Shown here: piece by piece, positions 56,683 through 64,000 of the stretch
Layout: each line of letters opens with the position of its first letter
Numbering within the stretch: the stretch's first letter is position 1
NCBI GenBank assembly: GCA_009809945.1
Contig: WTPW01000418.1
Coordinates: 263,697 to 327,696 of the forward strand
From: Gigaspora margarita
Lineage: Eukaryota; Glomeromycota; Glomeromycetes; Diversisporales; Gigasporaceae
Length of the DNA: 64,000 nt
Direction: 5' to 3'
Translations under genes and position numbers: made by a program
The notes under the pieces: model-generated
What the model was told of the DNA's origin: nothing
Seen by the model: the letters and a program-made list of their open reading frames with translations, nothing else
The model's database searches: none

Positions 56683-56846
56683 TAAAAGTTAGTACAAAAT
56701 CGTTATTTACGTTCCTGTTTTTAGCGCGACTGCGTCGCGCAGCTACCTTATACATAGAAATGAAACTACGTTTTAGTATATAAGAAACGTTACACTAATT
56801 ACACTTCATCACATCACGTGAAATCATGCAATACGTCATTTGTTTA

Positions 56847-57004
56847 TAGTGATGCGAGCCAAAGGCTAAGCCGAGCCGATTAACGGCTCGGCTCTGGGGA
56901 AGCGTCGGCTCTAAAACGGCTCTAGACCCTTAAACCCGATATGAAGTCGAGAACATAACGGGCTTTTATTTTGATTGGCCAATTTTTGTAGATCAACCGT
57001 GATA
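56847..57004. mobile_element. truncated hAT-like end, CGGCTC-word
   Basis: TAGTGATGCGAGCC, a hAT-type end, leads into GAGCCGATTAACGGCTCGGCTC-like palindromic words (to about 56925). No matching right end was found, so it is a fragment or was overwritten by the next element. Confidence 0.5.
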
Positions 57005-57653
57005 TAGTAAAAATTTTAACTTAGGGTGTCCAGGATTATGCGATGCGTTAGGGTAAATTATGCGATGCGATGCGATCGAGGTCATTTTGGAGTTCATTGA
57101 TTTTCTACTTCGTTAGCCGGGCGATTTTCGACACACCTATCTGCCAATCACAATCCACCCACATGATCATTATGCCTTTTTTGTTCAATTATGCGAAGCA
57201 TATGCGATGCGAAAAAATGGTTAATTATGCGCATAATTTCGCATCGCATAATCCTGGACACCCTATTTTAACTCTCCCACAAAATTTTTTACCCCCACGT
57301 GATTTTAACCAATCAAAATTTAAGATCAGGTGTAACGTAAAAATCGAAGCGAACTCACTTTTTTTACAAAAAAACAGGGATAGCTCTAAATTTTTATCAG
57401 GAAACCATCTACTGCGTCCTAAGTAAAAAAGTTCCTCGTGAAATTTTACTAGTAGCCGCTATATTCTTCTAACCCTAACCCTAACTATAACGCGGTTTTT
57501 TTAGCTTTAATTTTACGCGTAAGTTTTTTACTTAGAAAACAAAACACATTTGTTTTGACTGTCACGTTACACCTGATCCTAAATTTTGATTGGATGAAAT
57601 CACGTGGGGGGTAAAAATTTTGTGGGAGAGCTACCACTAATAAAATTTTACTA
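57005..57653. mobile_element. long-TIR element, TCTCCCACAAAATTTTT ends
   Basis: TAGTAAAAATTTT and the complement TAGTAAAATTTT start the ends. Arms through CTCCCACAAAATTTTT, CACGTGATTT and AGATCAGGTGTAACGT agree for more than 70 bp. Relative of 48251-49585. The hAT 57022-57265 sits in its left end. The target duplication is unclear. The 118-codon open frame inside (57070-57426) crosses two elements and is not a gene. Confidence 0.65.
57022..57265. mobile_element. hAT-like MITE, ATGCGATGCG-word, 244 bp
   Basis: TAGGGTGTCCAGGATTATGC ends are perfectly inverted. TTTTAACT is duplicated perfectly (57014-57021, 57266-57273). Closest relative of 27349-27791. Confidence 0.9.
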
Positions 57654-57943
57654 GTTAATCGAAGTTAATCGAAGTTCTAAATTACCATGAAGAAAAAAAA
57701 CTGATATGTATAAAAATAAAAATCTATAATAAATTTATAAACTTGTAGAATTCATTGAAAAGTTTTATAAAAATTTGACTAACCTTTTGTTAAATTATTT
57801 TTGTCTAAAGGCCCAAAAAAATTTATTAAAAGGATTTAGTGCATTTTCAACTGACTTACCTACATTTATTGGAATATTTTAGTCAGCCAATAAAAAACTA
57901 CCATAAAACTACCATTAACTATGACTTTTAATTTCAAATTTAG
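57654..57943. promoter_or_regulatory. upstream region of the F-box-like gene
   Basis: About 290 bp of AT-rich DNA between a TIR element and the start codon. No defined promoter motif can be named. A segment at 57760-57830 (TTGTTAAATTATTTTTGTCTA) resembles an arm of the foldback MITE at 4936. Because the transposon ends only 290 bp upstream, the promoter may be displaced. Confidence 0.35.
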
Positions 57944-59734
57944 ATGGTCAATAAAAGAAATTATCTTCAATATGGATTGGCCGATGAAATTATGATTAAT
58001 ATTTTTAAACATGTTAACCATCCGCTCAATTTGTCTCTTAGTTGTCGAAAATTATATGCTATATCAAAAGATTGTCAAGTTAAAGTAGAATGTGCTATTA
58101 GATTGGGCCCTACTTTTATTAATGTTGAAGTCGCTCAAGCAATCATTGGAAGAGGTGGAATTCTATCCAGATACTTCATCCAAAGACTTCTCATTCACTT
58201 TGGGTCATATTATGAAAAACTAATCAAGTTGAAGATTGCTTTTAATGTCGGGCAAACTGTAGATTTAGACCGGACAAGATCTTTACAACGAAATGTTCGT
58301 CCTCCATGGGCAAGTAATTTACAAATATCAGTTTTTACATTTTTTCTGTCAAAAGCATACAATCAATTAGGGGATTCAGATTTGTGTGCAAAAGGAAATG
58401 ACATGGAACTTTTTCATTTTTTTACAGCAGGCCCTTACACGATTAATCGAGCACCAAATATTTTAGCGAAAAATATTGAATGCATTAAAGATTTAATTAC
58501 GTATGAAATTCGTTCCATTTCCTCCAAGGCCTCCATCAAATCACCTGATTCTTATCAAATTCAAGTCAACTCATCAGAAGAATATCCGTCATAAGATGGT
58601 TATGAAAATAATAGGCAACTTAATGTAATTGCAAGAGCAGTTTTGATATGCAAAGACCTTGTACATTTGTGGAAGAAAATTGGTTACTATGAAATTTGTG
58701 AAGATTTTAATGACCTTTTTATGCAAGGCGCACTTCTCCTTCTTTTCCCACCAACACCATCTGCAGAGTTGATTAGGCCTGATATAAAAGCAATTAATGC
58801 ACGATTAACTGAATTAACTAATATTGGCTTTCAATTAAGTTATGGTGTTATTGGCAACATTTTTCATCTTTTTGAAAATCATTTAGTAGAAATTGGTGAA
58901 GCTTTAGTAGACTCATTTATGGAAGCAAAAAATGAATTACGCAAAAATTTCTTACTATACTGTTTGATTGAAACAATTAAATTAGATAATAATTTAAAGA
59001 CATTTAATGTCTGGAATTTCTTCTATAGACTCCTATTTGATACTGAAACTATCTTTAACAAAGCGATTGATCATTATTATAATGATATAGATAATGATAA
59101 TTTTGTTAAACCACTTATTCTATCTCCAAAGTTTTATTATTGGGTACTGATGAAATTTGGCACGGATGCGCAAATAACAACTCGTTGTTTTGAAAACATT
59201 CTTTTAATTCGTGTTAGCATCGATCAGCAACTTAAACTAACTCCTGATCTCAACATCCCAATTGGCATGAGTCGATATGCATTTAATGAGACATGTAACA
59301 TTTCAAGGTTTATTGTAATGCCAAAATTTTTTTCAACCTTCTCATTTGGAATTAATTTCGCAATGTTTCAGCGTAGAAATTCTTGGGACATTATTTGCCA
59401 TTATTTATCTAGTTTGTTTAACTTAGAAATTACTTTTCCATTACCCATACAAATCACTGAAATTATCCAATATGATCTAATATCACCTTCAAATAATAAG
59501 AAAAGAACAAAACGTTATGTACTAAAAGAATGGGAGCAAAAGTTACAATCAATGTTTAATAATCGAAACGAAACAATCTTTGAATTTCAAAATTATCTCT
59601 CTGAATTTTGGGAAAAAAAGCTGTGCGCTTCTGAAATTAAGAAAGATATAGATATAAGTAAATCTCCCAATAATGCAAATATACGAGTTGCCAGACGAAA
59701 ACAGCGTAAAAAACGTCTAAACGAAACAAATTGA
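57944..59734 (+). CDS. F-box-like protein, 596 codons with one in-frame stop
   Basis: Begins at the first ATG of the frame. Residues 12-43 (LADEIMINIFKHVNHPLNLS, then a CRKLYAISKD tail) have the LPxEIxxxIF...L pattern of an F-box, the segment that usually docks proteins on Skp1 of SCF ubiquitin ligases. The remainder is an alpha-helical-looking region with no recognised repeats; the end is basic (RRKQRKKR). A TAA at 58592-58594 splits the frame, but reading resumes in the same frame without a shift. The diverged unit 1 copy has AAG there, so one long protein is the ancestral state. The stop could be a null allele, read-through or an error. A pyrimidine-rich TTTACAG at 58421-58427 looks like a splice acceptor, yet the frame is open across it. 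Function is inferred only from the F-box pattern. Confidence 0.7.
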
Positions 59735-60510
59735 TTCTATTTAACGTACAAGATATACGGTTGTTATTTATGATTATGATATATGATTATGATATATGAT
59801 TATGATATATGCTTAATAAGCTATATTATTCCTCTTTGCTTATCCTATGTCATCTATATCTTGATATGTTCTCATTGAAATGCTGAATTGATTGCACCAA
59901 AAATGTCACGGATTGGTCCGCATCACGTAATTTTGGCTGAAATTAATTTTTTAATAAGTATGGTAAAATTACCTCATTAATATTTTCACGTAATGGGCAG
60001 GCAATCACAATTTTGGAGCAGACGCCTAGCGTTTCAATTATGGCATTACGAATCCAATTACACACTAAGAAATGGGCCACTTATAAGATATAGTTAAAAA
60101 TTCGCTGACGTATTTAAGTAAAATTAATCTTTTTGAATAAAATAATTAAATATGAATTTAATATGTTGAGCTTGAAAAGTGTTGTACCTGAAAAAAAAAA
60201 TCCTATTTATACAAAATTATTAATGATGGGTTAAATTGATTATCTGTTATTTTTTATTTGTGGGGTTTCTTTTATTTTGCAAATAAATAATAATAACTTT
60301 GAATTTAAGGCTTAATATATAAATTTTATGCAAATCTAGTTCTGATACACAACTAATAGAAAATCTTGGTATGTAAAAAAGTAACTTTACTCTTTATTTA
60401 ATCATTCACTTATTACTGATGCAATAATAAGATTAATATCTGCTAATAAAAATTCATAATCGCAGTTAATTCGAAACATATCAATAAGTGATCGCTATTT
60501 ACTCCTTTAT
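59735..60510. other. downstream flank of the F-box-like gene
   Basis: Includes TATGATTATGATA repeats just after the gene (about 59765-59810), then sequence shared with 34090-34285, 34710-34850 and 35549-35925. No further gene. It ends where unit 3 begins. Confidence 0.55.
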
Positions 60511-60983
60511 CAAATGATGCTATGTTCTCAATAATTACCAATAAAAAATCCACATTTATATATTAAATTTGCTAAGGGGATGGTCGTTGGTGATCTTAAT
60601 ATATAACCTTTTATACTGTTAAAAGGCAAAGCTTAATGTTATTGCATATTATTATGTAGTAATTTGAATGCAAAATAGTAAATAACTTTTTTTCTCTTAT
60701 ATCCATATTGATATGATGATGTACATTATTTTTGAAATTATATTATGCAAATATTAAACTTAGAACTTTAGTTAGCTATATATATACCTAAGCACTATCA
60801 TTTAGTTAATTTAGTTTATATAGGACTTATTAGAATGAAGGGTCTGTACCTTGTTATACGTACTACTTACTTACCTAGTATAAGTTATATTGCAACTTAT
60901 ATTTTTGTGCTAAGTATAAATAATTTTGAGTATTTACAGCCTTTTAAATTTATTTCTAATCTATATCTACTAGAAGGTCTGAA

Positions 60984-61264
60984 TAGTGATCCAAATCGTT
61001 GGCTGAAAAGCCATCTAGTTGACAACTAGTTGACTAATCGATTGAAATTTTTTAGCCAACTAATCGTTGGTTGATTATCTACATAATAAATTTAAAACGT
61101 AGAATTTTTTAGCAAATCAGAATGGTTTGAAATGATACAGAAAACACGTGATTATTTATTATGCCAATCAAATTTATTGAAACATGTGACTATTAGTTGC
61201 AACTAATCGACAACTAAATTGACAACTAATCGATTGGAAAAATTTTAATAAATTTGGAACACTA
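60984..61264. mobile_element. hAT-like MITE with TCGATT/GTTGACTA words
   Basis: TAGTGATCCAAATC at the left and complement TAGTGTTCCAAATT at the right are inverted. GGTCTGAA is duplicated perfectly (60976-60983, 61265-61272); the unit 1 empty site reads AGATCTGAACAA. CTAGTTGACTAATCGATT-type words recall the element at 52325-52817. 281 bp. Confidence 0.9.
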
Positions 61265-61774
61265 GGTCTGAACAATACAATTTATCAGAACCAAGTTACC
61301 AAGCTCTTTGTGTAACTATAGTTTTGTGTTTTAATTCTTATAAAGTTTGTTCAAAACCCAGTATTTATATATTTGTTCCTTTTCTAATTCATAGATTACT
61401 TTCTTATACTAGACTTATAAACCAGTTAGCTCAAAAGAATAGATTTGCTAGAGTTTTATTTTATAGTTAACCTATCTTTGGTATATACTTCTATAGTACA
61501 TATTCTTATTTTCAGATAGTCAAATTAGTAGATCTCTTTTTTTCTAAAAATTGGTTTACCCAGATGATTGGTCCTAGTATCTGTTTTTGAATTAGAGTTT
61601 TTTATAACACGATTAAAAGCTCATATTTAGGGCTCCCAAACGTGCTTCTATAATATATGCAATTGTATATCAAGTATTTTAATATTATAAATATCTTTTT
61701 AAATTTTTTTATTCAAAAATTTTATAATCATGATTTTAAGTTATTTTAACATTAATTAAATGTTTTAACTTATA

Positions 61775-61930
61775 TTATATAATTTTTTTTTAAATTCTTA
61801 ATAAAAGTTATAAAATAAACATTCTAATTATACTAATATACTAAATTATTAATTATATAATTTTTTTTTAAATTCTTAATAAAGTTATAAAATAAACATT
61901 CTAATTATACTAATATACTAAATTATTAAT
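61775..61930. repeat. 78-bp tandem duplication
   Basis: The unit starting TTATATAATTTTTTTTTAAA is present twice, head to tail, with one or two differences. It appears recent. Confidence 0.85.
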
Positions 61931-62392
61931 AATATTAATCTAAAGTGTTAAATTAATTTTACTACTGCAAAAAAATACATACTTATTTAGATTTTTTTAT
62001 CTAAAAAGTAGATAAAGTTTTTAAATTTTAAGCTGGTTTTTACAAGTTTTATTAAAATTTAAAAAATTATTTATTGGAACCTGCTATTTGAAGCCCTATG
62101 CATTTGGTGCACCCCTTCTATATCATGACATTTTACTAGGTAACCTTGTTATATTACTAATGTAAAATGCTCCTTACGCAATTTTTAATATAGCACCCAT
62201 TATAATCCTAACCCTAACCCAACCTTATCTCTATTCTAATTGTTTATTTATTTGGTTACTATTTGGCTACAGGGGGGCATTTATATTTTCATTATTTATT
62301 TTATTAAAAATAAAAAAATTTATAAAAGTACTAAAAATAATAATTTTTTATTATTGTTATACAAAATTCATACTATAAATTGTATTTTTTAT

Positions 62393-62640
62393 TATATGGG
62401 GCCTGTGCCTTGAAAATAACCTTACGAGGCTATGTAGATTTAATGAATAAAAATTAAAATTTCTAGCCATCAAATAAACCAATTCAAATATTTTTTTTTT
62501 TATTTTGTAGAACTCATTAAGCTTTACAAAATAATAAAAAATTATTTTAATTGGATTACTGGATATCTGGAAATTTAAATTTTTATTCATAAAATTTGCA
62601 CAGTCCCGTAAGGTCATTTTCAAGGCACAGACTCCATATA
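62393..62640. mobile_element. 248-bp palindromic (foldback) element
   Basis: TATATGGGGCCTGTGCCTTG at the left and the complement TATATGGAGTCTGTGCCTTG at the right start arms that pair for about 80 bp through AATGACCTTACG and ATGAATAAAAATT. No transposase; target duplication unclear. Confidence 0.7.
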
Positions 62641-64000
62641 CCGGTAGTTATTGTATATAATAATAATTTTTTTTAAATACTATAATGCATATAAGATTTA
62701 AGTAACTGTTGCATATTTCGGACTGAAGTTTCTGTTCACCAAATTTATGATCATTAGATACAGGCATTCTATGCAAGTGTTCCACATTAGTATTCCAAAT
62801 GAATAAAATCTGATTTTGTAATATAATGTTAATCTTTTAGAATTTCTGGTGCAATATATAGTAAAATTCCAAAAATTCCATCTTTCTTTTGTTCAATCGA
62901 TAGTCCTAGATCAGATACGTATACATGCACTATATAAATCATCTTTTAAAAGATTTCCACTGAGCAAATCACAATGAATATCTTAAGAATGAATTGTTTC
63001 AAGATTAGCGATAATATAATTTAATAATTTTCAATTTATATTTCCATCCCATTCGAGATATATCTTGAAGATTATTTCGTAAAGAACATTTTGATGCAAA
63101 TTTTAGATAAGGATGTATTCTTTGGAGTCCAACTGTTGCGTGATTTCATAACATTTTAGAATTCGTATCCTATTTTACTATATGCTTTTAACTAATCAAA
63201 TGAATTAGTTATTAAATATACAGTCATCACTCTCTATAGTCATGCAATTGAGCATACCTATATGGTGATAGTAAAGAGGTGCGCTATATAAAAATTATCC
63301 CTATATGTGCACTTGATGTAAAAAATTATAAATATAATGACTAGAAATATGATTGCCAATAATTGCGATATATAAAAGGTCCAAAATTTACTAAGCAAAT
63401 TAACTTGATTACAATAAGTAAAGTTGTTTGGACAAACATAATATACTCATAAAATTTCTGCTAAATCCGATAACTTTTTATTATACATTCCTTCATTTTG
63501 CGTTTCTACGAATAAAATTAAAAAATTTAATTTTTTTTTCGCAGAAACGTAAAAATATATATATTATTACAAGCCTTTTCAATTTAAGTGCCCATTAAAT
63601 CTCATCATTTATAATCTGGGAATCAAAAATTTAGAGTTTAGAATCAACATACAAGTCCGTGATTTGCTGCAATAATTCATTTGATATTATACCCAGGATT
63701 ATCAAAAACATTCAACAAAAATTTCTAAAATCAGTGTGATCAGTTTCGATTATTAGAATTATTTATGATTGAAAATAGATGGCGTCATAATAATGGAAGT
63801 TGCTTTGCAAGCCATTTTTTTTCATGATTAGTAGGAACAAAGGTCTGAAATTCTCAATATTATTCTGTCAAACCTATAGCCAATTTTGGTGTATTGCTAA
63901 CTAAAGTATTGGAAAAATACAAATCAAAGAAAAATTTTTTATCTGTAAGCAAAATAATTAGACTTATTCGCAAAAAAAGCGCGAAACTTAGGGAATTTTG

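Larger units (their letters stand above)
54714..56747. mobile_element. 2.0-kb insertion of the CAGGAACGTAGTACGAAG family
   Basis: Unit 1 reads straight from CATGGTTCATA to CATAGAAATG (about 27190-27202); here 2.0 kb intervene. It begins CAGGAACGTAGTACGAAGTA; the complement of CAGGAACGTAAATAACG occurs 30 bp from the right end (about 56705), which then closes with the hairpin GCGCGACTGCGTCGCGC. TACTACGTATTACGC near 56195 echoes the left end. It carries a hAT and a small MITE. Superfamily unknown. Confidence 0.55.
38420..60510 (+). repeat. segmental duplication, unit 2
   Basis: Second copy of the kelch plus F-box-like unit, in direct orientation to unit 1. Its own insertions include 39330-39836, 39966-45682, 47523-50325, 50968-51677, 52325-52817 and 54714-56747. 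Its F-box gene is the most complete in the window. Confidence 0.8.
61317..63268. other. 1.95-kb insertion in unit 3
   Basis: Absent from units 1 and 2 at the same place (TTCTTTATGTAAGTAAAGAGG in unit 2). GTAA at both edges could be a target duplication. Holds a 78-bp tandem duplication and a 248-bp palindrome, and near its right end CAGTCATCACTCTCTATAGT, which resembles a pogo terminus. No credible gene. Confidence 0.5.
60520..64000 (+). repeat. segmental duplication, unit 3 (partial)
   Basis: 60530-61316 and 63270-64000 match 15750-16270 plus 16280-18050 in unit 1 and the corresponding part of unit 2, in order. The interval between is an insertion. The left block of units 1 and 2 (the AAATAAAA tract) is missing. 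A third kelch gene would be expected beyond the window edge. Confidence 0.75.

Noticed and set aside
57070-57426. 118-codon plus-strand frame
   Set aside because: Starts inside a hAT MITE and ends inside its host element; it cannot predate the insertion.
58590-58620. A 27-bp in-frame mini-intron removing the stop of the F-box-like gene
   Set aside because: GTCATA...AATAG would restore the frame, but it is far shorter than the 71-85 bp introns here, and the paralogue has no stop to remove.
62357-62623. 88-codon minus-strand frame
   Set aside because: Spans most of a palindromic element and uses its arms; no protein-like conservation.
1-64000. LTR elements or virus-derived sequence
   Set aside because: No paired long terminal repeats, integrase, protease, capsid or envelope motif was seen; the only reverse transcriptase belongs to the LINE.

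Overview
ORGANISM. The window is very AT-rich fungal-type nuclear DNA with few genes and many repeats. Compact GT-AG introns, a multi-exon kelch-repeat gene with an N-terminal hydrophobic leader and a C-terminal membrane segment, an F-box-like gene family and an abundance of small TIR transposons most resemble an arbuscular-mycorrhizal fungus (Glomeromycotina, Rhizophagus-like). That assignment is inference from gene style; no marker gene is present.

LAYOUT. Most of the window is one locus in direct tandem repetition. Unit 1 (about 10.2-35.9 kb) and unit 2 (about 38.4-60.5 kb) share, in the same order and orientation: a long non-coding repeat, a minus-strand kelch gene, and a plus-strand F-box-like gene. 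A third, partial unit starts near 60.5 kb and runs off the end. The copies have diverged and each has collected its own transposons, so one copy often keeps the empty site for an insertion in the other. Unit 1 carries a full-length L1/Tx1-like LINE (18.56-23.98 kb) and an F-box copy broken by five insertions. Unit 2 keeps the better F-box gene (57.94-59.73 kb, one in-frame stop) and a decayed kelch copy. The first 10 kb is AT-rich repeat DNA dominated by a 6.3-kb composite hAT element.

MOBILE DNA. About fifteen hAT-like elements are bounded by 8-bp target duplications (nine perfect). There are also TA-target (mariner/pogo-like) elements, 3-bp TAA/TTA PIF/Harbinger-like MITEs, one TTAA-target element, a 9-bp-target MULE-like element, a 1-kb foldback element, two tRNA-derived SINEs and one LINE. 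No DNA-transposon transposase gene was seen, so all would depend on transposases elsewhere. A recurring feature is that each hAT family fills its ends with its own short palindromic word (CCGGGTTACCCGG, TCGATTAGTCGA, CCCGCGCGGG, ATTATGCGATGCG, GGTCTGGACC and others).

GENES. Only two host families are convincing: the kelch protein (probably secreted or membrane-bound) and the F-box-like protein. All four copies in the window carry damage. Lesions in the LINE and mismatches in old target duplications are almost all transitions, which points to cytosine deamination (RIP-like or methylation-driven) at this locus.
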